A stretch of 64,000 nt of DNA from Pogona vitticeps (GCF_051106095.1 NC_135785.1:102920501-102984500); one strand, 5' to 3'; positions 44,833-57,585 are shown, counted from the first letter of the stretch. Notes: generated from the letters alone by a model not told the origin. Numbers and translations are program-made.

Positions 44833-46427
44833 CATCTTTTTTGTTTCATCTTTCTTAATTAAAAATTGTAGCTCTACTGTTCTTTTCCTGTGACAGTAAA
44901 GCTCTTTCCTTCAATAAATTTAAGGAAAAACAGTGGAGTGTGGAACGTCTCTCATTGTGATGTCTTAAGTTCCTTTAAGGGCACTCTTTTAGCCGTGTCA
45001 TTAAAATATCAGCATGACAGAACAAAGATCCATAGAGAGGCATTAGCTGAAGGACTTAGCTCTCCAAACATTTGGCTGGCAGTTCCCATCAGCCACTGCT
45101 GATATCACCCTTCAGTGCATATTTAATTCATAAGAAGCATTGTCATCTGGAGAACTGCATTGCTAGATCCAGGAGTAGTAATAACAGTAGCAGTATCATA
45201 CATAACAGCAGTAGGAACAACAGTAGTAGTAATAATAGTGCTATTACTTGTAGTTCTGTATGTACAACTTGTTCTCTTTTCAACCAAACAGCATTCTTTA
45301 ATTATGCAGGGGTATCTCCATATGGCTGTTAAAGTTCTAGAAATATAGATCAAAAAGTAAAGAGGATTCTGCCTGGGCTACATTCTGCTTTTCAGATGTT
45401 ACTCTGAATGAAATAAATGGCTCTTTAGCAAGGAATAATTATAGAAGAGATAATGCTCTACCAGCTGTTCATGACAGGCCTGTGACCTCTCTGAGGAATC
45501 TTACAGATTGAAACTCCACCATACAATTCCAGCTATTCTTTTATTTCATTAGAAATGGCCAGGGGTATCTCAATTTATATGCATTTGTGGACTAAGGAAA
45601 TGGACAGTTTCTATTATGCTTGTGTCATTTGCCCCAACGGGTGCTTTTGAAAGAATGTTGCATGCATTATATCCAAAAATGTTAAGAGAAATGAGAGGTT
45701 TCCCATTATTCTTCCTTTCCTTCCTGTGCCGTCACATAAAAGAAAGCCTTCTTCCATGGCTTTTTTCTTTATCCCCTTTTTAGCTTTTTCCTCTTTGTTA
45801 ATTTGCACAGTTAGTGCTTTGTTCATTATATCATACAGAGACCCCTTTATAGATACTTCTGACCTTTTTAAACTGGGAGATATGTGGGGATAAGAGAGGG
45901 GTTTCTAACACAAGTTGGCAAGCTTCCCTTTAGTGACGGGCAGAGGGGCATTTCAGGCTTTGTTCAAGATTTTGGATGAAGCTTTCATTATGCAACACAT
46001 TCACAGAATTGTACAGGGGGTCCAGACAATGCTGCCTTCCACCTGTACCTCTCCTGCATTCACCCACTGTTTCTCTCAGCTTCTTTTTTCCTTACTTGAA
46101 GCAAAAATAGGTCAGTGAGGCAAAAATGGCATAGCCACACGATGACTTTTGAACAGCAGTGATAAGAACTCACTATCTGGAAGCATACTGAGATGGAAAG
46201 GTAGCCTTTGAATGGATGTATTTTGTCAACAAAAATGAAGTAGGGTATTTTTGAGGATCTGGGCCAATTTTCCACACCCAGGATCCCCCATGGGCTGCAG
46301 CAGTCTCAGCAAATGTGAAGAAAAACTGGGGGAAACCCAAAACCCTTCCATTTTCTATTGTACATTTAGTTTAGTTTAGTTTGGGGGTTGTGGGAAATCT
46401 ACATACATTAAAATAGACTTGATGGCT
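44833..46427. other. No gene seen; degenerate trinucleotide tract
   Basis: A mixed AGT/AGC/AAT-type tract lies at about 45,172-45,245. The part at 45,400-45,560 is repeat-poor and could be conserved non-coding DNA. No credible coding is present. Confidence 0.3.
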
Positions 46428-46860
46428 CATTCTTCTTCTTCAAAAACAATAGGCACAGTCAATCAAGATTATAAAAACATTGACTGGTATCATATAACAC
46501 ATACAGGTTTTAACCAAAAACCTAAGTATCTGTTAAATATCAGCACAGTATGTATGCTGGTTCCTAATATTTCCATCTTTGTAGCTCTGATGGTGTTACT
46601 TTTGAGATTTGCAACTGCTTATAATACTGTGTGAAATTTATTGATATTATTTCCAAAGCTCAATGAATACGGGGACCACTGAAGTGTATTTCATCCCCAA
46701 GCGAGAGGTTTCGATTGCCATGTCTCTGTACTTTGATAGTTTTTCCATTTCTTTATTTTCAACTCTGGCATCTCCTGGAATTGTCATGTCAATGATCCAG
46801 ACATTTCCTCCTCCTCCTCCTCGCATAACTACTCAAGACCATACATACATAAAGGCTTCC
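46428..46860 (-). mobile_element. R4/Dong-like LINE 3' end with C-terminal coding
   Basis: Minus-strand coding reads MTIPGDARVENKEMEKLSK followed by YRDMAIETSR and SVVPVF, the IPGDARVE...KYRDLA.E...VVPIVIG block found just before the end of R2/R4-type LINE proteins. It then shares about 250 bp with 24,941-25,215. The 3' end abuts a short GAA run. Several breaks interrupt the frame. Confidence 0.6.
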
Positions 46861-47034
46861 ATGAAGGAGAGAGTTGTCATCATAAAAAAAATGCCACAAC
46901 TAATCAAATGTGGAGGACCTGGCTGTTATAGCTTTGTTGAAGCTCAGATGAGTGGCTGGATAGAAAGCCCCACGTGAGCTGCTTACAACATTCTAAGGAG
47001 GATAAGACCTGTACAAGTATTTAAAATGAAAATA

Positions 47035-47135
47035 ACATGGAGTCTTGTGGCAGCTTCAAGTCTAATCCATTTTGCATTGCATGACCTTGCATGGACTACA
47101 TCCCACTTCATCAAATATATGAAGTGTTATCCTAG
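47035..47135 (-). mobile_element. PLE-like repeat fragment with hammerhead-like core
   Basis: On the minus strand TTGATGAAGTGGGATGTAGT and CCATGCAAGGTCATG are decayed forms of CTGATGA-A-GTGG...CCAC-GAAAGC. TTAGACTTGAAGCTGCCACA and AGACTCCATGTTATTTTC follow, the gagtcttgtggca end of a repeat common in squamates. Confidence 0.45.
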
Positions 47136-48652
47136 GGTGGTGGAGAGGTTGGGGCATAGGCAAGTGCATGCAAGCATCAGACTCAAATGGTAATGATATT
47201 CAAAAAGTAGAGCCTGGAGAAATTCAAGAAAACCTTTAAAATGTGCCAGATTCACAATGTAACAATTCACAGCAATAATTAGTGATATCCTAGCATGGCT
47301 ATGTTGGTAGATGTCCTGTGGGAATTTACACTGTGGGAGGCTGGCAGTATTTGGATCCACAACAGTGACCGGAGAGAGCGAGCAGTGTCTAGGGAGAACA
47401 AGCACAACACTTGTCAACAGAAACAACACTTTGAGATTGCCCAAAGCTTCTCCCAGGTTGTACAAGAGATACACTGTACTGTTTTGTACAGAGCTAGAGA
47501 TGGTGGTGATCTTTGTTTGAACTGCTGCCACTGTAAAAATTCTAGCAACACTATATAACTTGTCTAAGTAAAGGTCCTTTACCCAGCAAAGTCGGGTAGA
47601 TCTTTGTGCTCCTCAAGTAATTCCACAGCAACATCCACTCTATATGTACTAGTTTCAATTGCTGAAGAAGCACGGATAGGACTTTCTTGACATTTTGTCT
47701 TTGTGAACCATTCTTTCACCATGATCAGAAGTCTATGAATGCTAGGCTCACTGGCAGATGATGGTAGATGGGAAAATGAACATCAGTTCTTGGAACCGTC
47801 TAGAGAAGCAAAGCATGAGAGTAGAAGACAGTTAGACAGATACTTTGTTTGAACTCTGATAGTTTTCGGATAACGGAGGCACAAGACAACATAACCTGCA
47901 TGATCTGTGTGATGGCCATCTTGCAGATCAAGGTTGTGGAACTTTTAGCCTTCCAAGTATTTTTGAAATTCAGTTCCCATCAGCTTTACATAGCACAGTC
48001 ATGAGAAATGACTGTGAGAATGGAAGTTTACAACATCAGGGGGCCCATCCCTGTTGTAACTGTTTTACAGATGATGACTACTAGCGTGAAATGATGTGAC
48101 TTGGAATAGATGATCAGCTGAAGTATAGGGATCATCATACCTCTGAGCAGTTTTGTGAAAAGTGAATTGATTCTAATCTTGGTAACAAATCACATATTTG
48201 AATTTCTAGGAGACCTGTTTAAGATCAGTTGGATCAAAGCATTTAACAGAATCAATAAAATGAGTAATTTTGTCAGCACAAAATGTATCTCCAACTATAG
48301 AGTTATGGTCTTCTTCTGAAACCATGGTGGAAAGTATACAGTACAACTCCACACAATTCTAGGAGCCATTGCAGGGTGTGGACAGTATGTGTCCTCAATT
48401 ACACCACTTTCAGAAATTCTTTGTGCTTGAGAGTTCTGTGCAGAGCATTGTCAGCTAGTGCCATGGCCTCTCCAGTAGGGTGATGGCTGCTAGCAATACT
48501 AATCAAAGGGACTCCACAGCTACGTATTTGCTTCCTCTCACTGTTAGACTCTTCTCTGGTAACAACAAAAGTAATCAACCATTAAAAAAAAGAAATGGAA
48601 GAAGTGGCCTGTAACCATGGAAGAATTTGAAATAAATGACTGTAATATATAA
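47136..48652. other. No host gene seen; possible old LINE traces
   Basis: A 134-codon minus frame at 47,127-47,531 has no known domain. Around 48,200-48,330 (minus) the coding-like text GDTFCADKITHFIDSV resembles the FxxFFxxKI block of L2/CR1-type LINEs, weakly. Near 47,945-47,995 there is a decayed MITE-like CAGTTCCCATCAGC phrase. Confidence 0.25.
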
Positions 48653-48728
48653 GGTTCCCCTTGACATTTAGTCCAGTCATGTCTGACTCTAGGGTGTGGT
48701 GCTCATCCCCATCTCCAAGCCATAGAGC

Positions 48729-48830
48729 ACAGAGTGCTGTCCTCTGAAGATGCTGGACACAGAGATTGGCGAAACGTTAGGAAGAACAACCTTCAGAACA
48801 CGGCCAAAGAGCCCGAAAAACCCAGGACAA
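48729..48830 (+). mobile_element. Mini PLE insertion with hammerhead-like motif and 9-bp target duplication
   Basis: CCATAGAGC at 48,720-48,728 is repeated exactly at 48,831-48,839, flanking about 102 bp that the other Sauria SINE lacks. The insert matches the terminal segment of the PLE at 4,191-4,300, including CTCTGAAGATGC, GGCGAAACGTTAGGAAGAAC and GGCCAAAGAGCCCGAAAAAC. No protein coding is needed or present, so it moved in trans. Confidence 0.75.
48740..48782 (+). ncRNA. Hammerhead-ribozyme-like motif
   Basis: Order: TCCT, CTGAAGA, T, GCTGG, loop, TTGGC, GAAAC, GTT, AGGA. Stem I is 4 bp; stem II pairs weakly with three G-U pairs. The ACGT just after GAA is a self-complementary word, which fits the proposal that PLE hammerheads act as dimers with a shared short stem III. 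Confidence 0.45.
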
Positions 48831-49088
48831 CCATAGAGCGTTTGTCTGAAGACAGTTTCTGTGGTCACATAGTCAGCGTGACTAGATACAGAAGGCCGTT
48901 ACCTTCCCACCAAGGTGGTCCCTATTTATCTACTTGCATTTTTACATGCTTTCGAACTGCTAGGTTGGCAAGAACTGGGACAAGCGATGGGAGCTCAATC
49001 CGTCATATGGATTCGATCTTACGACTGCTGGTCTTCTGACCTTGCAGCACAGAGACTTCTGCAATTTAACCCACAGCGCCACCACATC

Positions 49089-51429
49089 CCTCTACTGTAA
49101 CCTGTACCCCTAATAAAAATCTATAATTAGGGCAAGTTTATTTCATGACAGGAAATCCTCATCTCTAAGAACCCATATTGCACAGCTTTTTAAGCCCTTT
49201 AAACAGGCAGATCACGAACTTATTTATTATAACAATAAATAAGGGGCTGTCAAATCTTAAAGTAGTGCTAGAATTTCAGCACATGCTATGTTCATGCACA
49301 GCAAATCAGCTCATTACTTTCTCTGATAAATGGGGGTAGGTAGGAGGAATTTGATCATGCGCTTACTTCCAATTCTCTTTTTGAAGTAATTTGCAGATAT
49401 TACTTTCAAAGATACAGATGACACAAGTGGCAAGAAATTTGTGCAGAACTGCTATGGTTACGGTGACCATATCTACCTGCCGAGAAATGTTAACAGCACC
49501 TATGAATTGCAAAGTGTACGTTCTTGTTTTTCTCAGGGGCAGAGCATGTGGGGCTTTAATTAAAATTTGTTCAGTCAGGAATCTATAGAGCTCATTTAGC
49601 TACAAGTCTCCCTCAGTAAACCACCTCTTATTTGTTATTTTACCTCACCTGGCACTTATTGTCTTAGTACATTCACTCAGAGACTCTGGCAATGAGAAGG
49701 AATAAGATGTTTCCATTTATTTACAGTTCTTCATAGACAAAAACAAACACCATATTGTTTAAAAATGGTAACTGGTTACATTGACTGAGCTTAACTAGTT
49801 CATTACTGACTAACTGACTGGTTACGTATCTGAAAGAACACATCACTCTGACTATCCACTTCTAACAGATTCCATTGCTAACACTGGCTCTAATTGAACC
49901 CTGGCTGGGAAAAAGGTGGGGGAAAGTATCTGAGGTAGAGAGAGAACAATTGGCTGCTTCTCAATTGACTGATATCCACCAAGTCCAGAAATGTCCCTCC
50001 CAGCTAAAACTCCTTAAAGGCATCATGTGTAGGTTGCTATTTATTCGCAGTCTCTTAGTTTAAGAGCTATAAACATGTCTTCTTCAGGAGATCTTTCTAT
50101 CCTCTGTATATAAACTGAGCATTTAGAATTTTGGAATTCCCAAAAGCTTGAAAAGTTACCTTTTTGGAACTACAACTACCGTAATCTGACAGGATGGGTG
50201 TGCACTGAGAAGCCCTGGGGGATTTGATAATAGTCCTAAAATAACTTTTCAGGCCCTGGGAAATTTTTGTAATGAGCAGAATGGGTTTACAATTTTCTTT
50301 AGTTCCTGTTTTATACTGAAAGCAGCATGTGCTGAAATCTGATGTAGTTTTACGTTATGTTTTCAACCTTTGCAAGCCAATTCAAAAAACACTTGAATGA
50401 ACAAAAATGTTGGGGCAAGAAAATGAATCGGAGAAGTAACAGAAGTCAAATAAATTATAGAATGCCTTGACAGATAAAACAGCAAGAGTTAGTGATTTCT
50501 AGGAATTTGGAGACAGAAATACAGAAGACATCTACCTGTTAGTTCCACTGGCTGAAATCCTGTTGTGTACTTATAGAAATGGCATAATTTGTGGAAACGA
50601 ATCGCCATAAATTAGGAAATCTCCATAAACATTCTCCGTTCAATGCTGAGTTACACAACTCAGTATGCAGCAGACAAGGTCTGCAGAGATTTTTTTTAAA
50701 AAAACTTGTAGCAATTCACCTCTAAAAGTTAATATTTGCATAATTGCATAACAAATTTCAGCCACTGATGAGTTATAACAATTAATCTGCCAGGTCCAAA
50801 GGTGCAGAAGTGTGAAACTACTCTTAGAGAGCCACCCTGTTCTCTTGTTCCAGCATAAAGGAGTGTGAGTGGATTTCCTGTAATTATATCCCTGCATGTC
50901 TTCTGAACATCAATGCCATATCCAGCTCAACAAACAAGAAAAAAGTGTGTGGAAAAGATGGCAGGATATAGAGACGTCTTCATATTATCCTTGTGCTCCA
51001 AGTAGAATCAATGGGAGGAATTTTTACATCAAGTCTTCTCTTGATGTAGAATTCCACTGCAGAATTTTGAGTGTGCCATTAGAATAGTGTGTAGGCATGC
51101 TCTTCCCCGAACCTCTCTCATACTCCATCAATAACTCCATTCCATTTTCCCAGGTCCACATCAAGCACCATAAAGTGGTAACAACCCCTCTGTTTTTTTG
51201 GTTTTTTTTTTTTACAAATCACTCTTTTCTCCTGATTGTGTGCCTGTTTACCTCAAAGAAAATCCAATTGAATAGTGCTTCTGGAAAGACAGTTCTGGCA
51301 CAGGCTTGAGCAACTCCCATCTGCCCTAGCCAGCATAGCCAGTGGTAACTGATGCTGAGGATAGGAGCCCAACGGTATCTGGAGGACCACAATTTGCCTT
51401 CCCCTGCTCTAGCATGAATATCTGATAAT
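49089..51429. other. No gene seen; candidate conserved non-coding block; MITE scraps
   Basis: 49,130-49,570 is repeat-poor with words such as TGGTTACGGTGACCATATCT and ACAATAAATAAGGGG, typical of conserved non-coding elements. A foldback-like scrap related to 20,018-20,092 lies at 50,150-50,265. An end of the 16.2-kb MITE family lies at about 50,548. Confidence 0.3.
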
Positions 51430-51662
51430 TGCTCCTCAACTGTAAGCTACAGTGATTTAGGTATCTGACTGTGCAGCCCAAGATTGGGAGTTCAATTCCC
51501 TGTGTCTCCTACAAATAGAGCCAGCCTGTATGACCTTGGGCAATCTGCACAAGCTGCACAGTCCCAAGGCGCTCACCGAAGGAGAGAGTGGTAAAGAACT
51601 TCTGAATATCCTCTCTCTAGGAAAACCATGTCTTAAGTCAGAATTGAAGTGACAGCACATTA
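51430..51662 (+). mobile_element. tRNA-derived SINE, near full length
   Basis: CAGTGATTTAGGTATCTGAC (A box region) is followed by GGGAGTTCAATTCCCTG (B box), AGAGCCAGCCTGTATGACCT, TGCACAGTCCCAAGGCGCTC and GGAAAACCATGTCTTAAGTC. The end AGAATTGAAGTGACAGCACA is the usual 3' end of this squamate SINE. Confidence 0.75.
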
Positions 51663-52651
51663 TTACAAGCTATAAACAGGATTGCAATTAGGCATTTTAC
51701 ATTTTGGAAAATAAAGTACTTTGTTGTTGTTATTGTTGTCATTGTGTCCATGCAGACCAGTAGGCATTGTATCCCTGTTTCAAGCAAAGGATTGTACTTG
51801 ATGACTCTTAAGTTCCCTCCAGTTCTATGATTCCATGACACAGCTATGAGGATGAGGAAATTACAGTTCCTCACTGAGTTTCCAGAAGGGAGAAATCAAT
51901 CTTTTTTAAAGGAAAAATGTTTATTTATTTAACAGCTGTTGGAAGCTGACTTTCATTACTTGCAAAATATGCTCAAAAATGCTATAAAGAGTCTTGGTGC
52001 AAATGTGCGAACTGGAAGCAAATCTAAAAGACTGTTTCAGAACAAACTCATACAATAGTTTTTAAAAATGCAGGAGGAATGTTATTGTGACACTCTGCTG
52101 AGATCGCAGTAGGTTCACTTGCCTAATAAAGCACCTTTCAGTTAATAGAAGATTAACCTTGAGGCAGGTTACATCTGAGAAAATATTGCATTTTCCTTCC
52201 TTCCTTCCTTAAGTCAGGTGTTCTACAGTTCTAGGGGAGAAAGACAGAAGCAGCATGAAAGAAAATAGGGCAACAGTCGGATGATGATTTCACATAGGAG
52301 GACAACAATTTGACACCATTGTGTAGATGTGTTGTAAAAAAGGGGGTGGGCAAAGGCAATTCCACTGTAGATATGTCAGGTGAAAGCAGAACAAGTAGGA
52401 CTTGCTTTTCAGACATAAAATAGGAACAAGCAACCTAGTGTCTCCAGAAATTTTGGACTACAGTTCCAATAATCTCTCCCCTTTGGCTGCCAAGTCTTAT
52501 AAAACTTGTAACCACAGGGCTGTGTTAGTCTGTGCAAGCATGATAAATTAAGAAGAAGAGTAACAAAAATAACAGAAACAACAACAAAACAAGAACAACA
52601 AGAATAAGTGCAGCAGCAGCAATAGCATGGTGATACCTTAATGATTAACTG
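51663..52651. other. No gene seen
   Basis: It contains a TTCC run at 52,194-52,210, a PLE-like terminal scrap (minus) at about 52,510-52,550 and an AAC-rich tract at 52,560-52,615. The part at 52,060-52,160 looks unique. Confidence 0.3.
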
Positions 52652-52930
52652 TTACCATGTTTCCCTAAAAATAAGACACATTCTTATATTAATTTTTGCT
52701 CTAAAAATGCATTAGGGCTTATATTCAGGGGATGTTTTATTCTTTTTGTGTACAATCATCTACATTTATTCAAATACAGTCATGTCATCTTCTTCTGGTT
52801 GCTGCACAGTGATGGAGGGAGGGGTCTCACTTCACTGGGGCTTATTTTGGGGGTAGGGTTTATATTACCAGCATCCTGAAAAATCATAATAGGGCTTAGG
52901 TTAGGTCTTATTTTGGGGAAAACAGGGTAT
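52652..52930. mobile_element. MITE with TGTTTCCC..AAAATAAGAC ends
   Basis: It starts CCATGTTTCCCTAAAAATAA and ends TTATTTTGGGGAAAACAGGG, inverted repeats of about 23 bp. The interior has repeated GGGCTTAT words and an ATCTTCTTCTGGTTGCTGCA phrase. This is a known-looking, widespread squamate MITE; the superfamily is uncertain (hAT-like). Confidence 0.7.
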
Positions 52931-55900
52931 GTTTTAATGTGAGCTTTGGCGGATGTCCACCTCCTCAGACATAATAAGAGAAAGATACAACATGGCAAAT
53001 ATTCCAAATAGTTTGGAAGTTGGGCAAGAGATTTTCCCGTGCCAATCAGGAACAGAATAAGAACAGGAAATTCCTACGGAGATGCTACCTAGAGGTTATA
53101 TTCTACAATGAAACTATCAATACGTGAGCTATTCTCATCATGCTGTTTTTATGCCTGTTTTAAAATCTGAATGAAGCACAGAGGGAGTTCCATGACAGAG
53201 AACATACTGACAAAAAACTCTTTAACCCCATCCTTCTTACAGTGAATAGCAACAGAGATTTGGGTGCAGTTGCCCCATCATGCACTTTAGCTGTTGATCC
53301 CTACATATAAGCCAAGAAATAAAGGCAAATGGAGGTGGGGGTTTATGAGAGGGTAGCTCTGTTAATACCAGACTGGTGAATGGGTTTAATTAAAGGTCTT
53401 TTTGTTTGTGCTCCAGCAGAAAAATTAGAGGCAGCTGCCTTACACCTATAAAGATTATTCTTCTATCTAGTCCAGTATCTCTCAACCAAAGCCCTATTCA
53501 GGCTTTACAGCTTATATGTGGGCAGGGCTTCCCCCTCTCCATGTGAAATTCACTGAGACCTTTATGTGAGGTCTGAAGGTCCAAACGTTCTGAAACAAAG
53601 ACTGTAGGTGTGCTAGGCTCAACACCCTTACAGTGTTCTCATGACTGGGAGGCCAGATAAGGCAATGCCTCTAAATCATACAAGTACTCTAAGCATGTTG
53701 ATCCGAGCACACTCAGTCTTTCCTTCAGACTTTTGTATTCCTCACACAAAGTTCTCAGTGACTTCTAGGGGGCAAGGGGACATGAGAGTGGGTGTGAATT
53801 ACAACCCTAATAACTCTTTCAGCCTTCCACACAGCTTCAGACCTAACACTTGAATAGACCTCTAGTGTCCTCAAGGTACCTCGGGCCAGGTGAATGGGTG
53901 TTGCAATCCAAGATATATGAAGAGGGACAATTTGGGGAAGAGAGATTGACTCTCTAGCATTGGCTGTTCAGACTGGCAGGCAGAACTCTTTCACATCCGG
54001 TACCATGTGGCTGTTTGAACTAGAGAAACCCACACCTGCTGCTACTGAGCTACTGTCCTTGCCGTGCACACCACAGTAGCTGATCTATATAACTGGGAGA
54101 TAGATCTATATAGCTGTCAGAAATCCTGTGAGAAGCTGGAGTGAACATCTGGGCTGCTCATTTCCTAGAAGGAAGTATGTCTGCTTTTTTTGTTTGCTGA
54201 GCATGCTGGGGGTGCAGTGGAAAGAGAAGTGAGAAGGCATAAGGATAACCTGGCATGGCCATCAGTTCCCATGGTACAGAAACACTTTTCTCTCCCAGCT
54301 GAGATGAACTGTAGCCAGAAAAGCAATGTAAGAGCTTTAACCTCCAAGTAAGTCCCTCTAGGCCCAATTTTCCTTGTTATAGTAAGATTTCCCTCCGCTC
54401 AGAAAAGGTTTTTCAGTAATAGCTAATGCCATCTATTTTTACAACTAAATTTAATGATGGTAATTAAGGTCAATCAGGGAACAGACAGGGTGGCTGCAAG
54501 GCTCGGGGAACCATGACAGCCGCAATTAACCATGGCTGTGATAGTTGGATAGCTGATAATTGGCCAGATGTTATCCAGTCTCTTGAGCTTTAACTTCTTG
54601 CTTGGAGCCCAAAGAAACCCTCATCTTCAAATGTAGGGAGAACATTTGGTAATGGAGTATACTGGCTGGGGATGATGGGCGTTATAGCCCAACACATAAG
54701 GAGAGTGCCAGGTTGGGGTAACACTCTTGCACCGGTGATCCTAATTTAGAGCTGACAAGTTGTGCTTACCAAAATCATCATCCATGGGGCAAATACCCAA
54801 TCCACTCTCAGCTTGATCCCTCATCTAATATGAGTTTGGGCATCTCTATCAGGCAGTGTTAGGTCTGGATTGTGGTCATCACTCTGAGATAAGATAGATA
54901 TTGTGGGACAAGCCAGAAGCCAGGACTGAAGGGGAAGCTGCAATCAAAATACAGTATAAGCCAGGAGGGATGGAGGGAGAGGGGAAAGAAATCGGGTTTA
55001 ATGACCAAATGAGGACCAAGGATAAAATAAAAAGGTCTTATGATCCCAGAGGCGGCTTAGAGACAATGTCAGAGTGCCAGCAAACTGCCCTCATCACTGG
55101 CCCTCATTTGTTCTTGCCTTCATGGCCTGTGGTCACACTGATATCCTCTGCATACAAAGTAATGGAGCAGCCTTTGCAACTGGTGCTCTTCTCATGTATT
55201 GGATTACAATGTCCAACACCCTCAACCCTCAACCATGGGGCCCAGAAATCTCAGTAGAACCACAGTCTCTCACAAACTGTTAGACCCAGTGGCTGCTGAA
55301 GTGGGAAATTCACCTTTAAATGAAAGCAGCTATTCCTGGTAGTGCTGAAAGAAACTGTGTAGACATCTCAGTCTGGGGTTCTCTCCTGTTAAAAGACTTC
55401 CTTAAGGAGCTATCCAGGGTGCTACCTATGTAGAGTGTGAACTTTGGCTTGGTTTGCTTGCCTGGCTTGCATTTAACCTCCTCCCTCCACAACAATTGTG
55501 TTGAAACCCCACCTAAATACATCATCACCTGGAAGAGAACAGGAGGCAGAATTCAAGAGCAAGCCACAACTCAGAACTGAAAGCTAAACCTTTCAGTACA
55601 TATAAATACCAGAACACAGAAGACTTTGTTCCTTCATCAAAGTTTAATGGGAGTAGAAAGCCTTCTCATATGCTCATGTGCCTTCCAGTAGCTAGCCTGG
55701 GTGGGGAAATGGAAGCAGGAATTCATATGCTAACTAAGATGCAAGACCCACTCTTGCTTTACTCAATACAAAACATACACACATACACAAACACACCAGA
55801 GTCTCAAAAACTGGCAACAAACTTCTTGTCACTTCCTTTTAGGATCACTCCCCCTTTTAGCATTTTGGGCAAATCTTTGTGGTCTGTGAAGGATCCTGGA

Positions 55901-56120
55901 GCAGAAAATTATTCCCTGGCCCAACTAAAACTGTCCCATTATAGTGAAATAACCACTCATTTCTTGGTGATGCCTCCAGATGGTACCTAAAACAAGAAAC
56001 TATGACTCGTCAAGGACACATGACTAATGGCCGGTCCACATGGTCATTTTTGTCTTCCATTTTTCTCCACAAACATTGTTTTGCATTCTGTTTTTCTCCA
56101 CAAACAGCCATCCTCTACTG
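52931..56120. other. No gene seen; candidate conserved non-coding block
   Basis: It looks unique overall. 54,430-54,600 contains GGTAATTAAGGTCAATCAGG and GCAATTAACCATGG, a repeat-poor segment resembling an enhancer. A decayed MITE-like phrase sits near 54,665. The frame at 54,901-55,257 has no known domain. Confidence 0.3.
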
Positions 56121-56256
56121 CAGTGGTCCCCAACCTTGGGCCTCCAGATGTTCTTGGACTTCAACTCCCAGAAATCTTGGCCAGCAGAGGTGGTCGTGAA
56201 GGGTTCTGGGAGCTGTAGTCCAAGAACATCTGGAGGCCCAAGGTTGAGGATCACTG
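56121..56256. mobile_element. hAT-type MITE
   Basis: The 136-bp hairpin begins CAGTGGTCCCCAACCTTGGG and ends CCCAAGGTTGAGGATCACTG, with arms of about 40 bp. It is the same kind as the pair at 18,854-19,092. The 8-bp flanks (CTCTACTG, CTCTCCTA) match only in part. Confidence 0.8.
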
Positions 56257-57585
56257 CTCTCCTACACAGGAGGGCCTGACCAGCTTGGACCATCAAAATC
56301 AACTCAAAGCTGTAAGCTGCAGCTCTAATTGTTATCTGTGTGACGCAACTGTTCATAGAACTAAAGGCTTCTACTTCTAGTTCCTGAAGTTCCTCCTGAC
56401 ATATATGTGCATGGTGCTCACCTTTTTGGCACAGGCCAGTCCTTCACACAACCTTCCAGCCCAGTCCTTCCTAAACTGGTGCCTCTCCCTATTTTGCATG
56501 CCTAATACTGACTGTGCTGGCTGAGGCTGATGGCATTGGAAATCCTAAAGATATGGAAACCACAGGCTGAGAAAGGCTGCTCTAGCCCATGTATGAGCGT
56601 TCAAGAGGGGTTAGGCCAACCCACATTATTTTCTGCTCCTTGGGAATTAAAAAAATTAAGGTGGCCCCAAGAGCATGCCATCCCTTACCATTTACGCTCC
56701 ATAGGGTTTGGAAGATCAGCTGTGCAGATGCGTCTTAATATATATGCAGGAAGTCAGATCCTGATGCATGTCTGAAGCAAAATTTACCAGGACATTTAAA
56801 AAACCCATGCTTATGCAGGGGCCAGCCCAGTTAGCCCATTATGTCCACACTACTGCTCCATGAATGCAGCCAGCTATTCAGGCAGCAAGGAAAGAGGGAT
56901 GTGACTGAGGACTGATTCGGTCTCAGCATTTTTTTAAAGTCTAATTTTTTTTGTCTGTGTTTAAATCCAAAGGACAGATTACCAGACAGCATACATTGCA
57001 TTTTCTTTAGTGTTGCAGTATTTATATCTTTTTTCTGTTTCGAAAAGAAGGACAATGATTAGTTTTGACCTATAGTTGCAAATGAAGTTCTTAACTCATA
57101 TATAAAATAATACAACAGGTATCACTGTTGTATCTGTGCCTATCTGCAGTCCAATGCAGACAAAACAAGTCCCCTATGGATGTCAGTAGGACATTCATGC
57201 CCACAGTTATTTCTTTTCAGCTAAGTACTTTTTAGAATAGGATTTTCTAAAGAAGTATTAAGTTTCGGCTGGGTCATACCCCTTACGTTGTTGTGTTAAA
57301 TGTTGTTTTTAGGTACAGACAAAGCCATCTTCCATGGCAGCAAAAGAGTGATTAGATGCATCTTTACATATTCCAGAATGACACCCTTTGCGCTGGCATG
57401 TAAAATCAGGCTGTTTTTCTCTTTCTCTTTCTTCCTCCTGCCACGGTGACAGTGGCTTGATTTGTCCAAGGGGCAACGGAACAGCTGAAATGTCTGTGGA
57501 TTTGATGGAAGAGTTAAAGTGCTGCCTTGAATTTGCATGGGACAAATCAGCACCTCACTGGGCATGTGCAACATCTGCTGGCACG
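56257..57585. other. No gene seen; sequence upstream of the candidate exon
   Basis: No repeat ends are seen. If the exon at 57,895 is real, the last 200-300 bp would be proximal promoter. Confidence 0.25.

Larger units (their letters stand above)
48653..49088 (-). mobile_element. Sauria SINE, complete but split by a PLE insertion
   Basis: The minus-strand SINE head ends at about 49,088 (GGTGGCGCTGTGGGTTAAAT) and its 3' end is near 48,653 (TGTCAAGGGGAACCTTATAT). Conserved body words match 40,303-40,640 throughout. A foreign segment of about 100 bp at 48,729-48,830 interrupts it. Confidence 0.85.

Noticed and set aside
47127-47531. 134-codon minus-strand frame as a gene
   Set aside because: No domain, and it starts next to a PLE-like scrap; likely chance.
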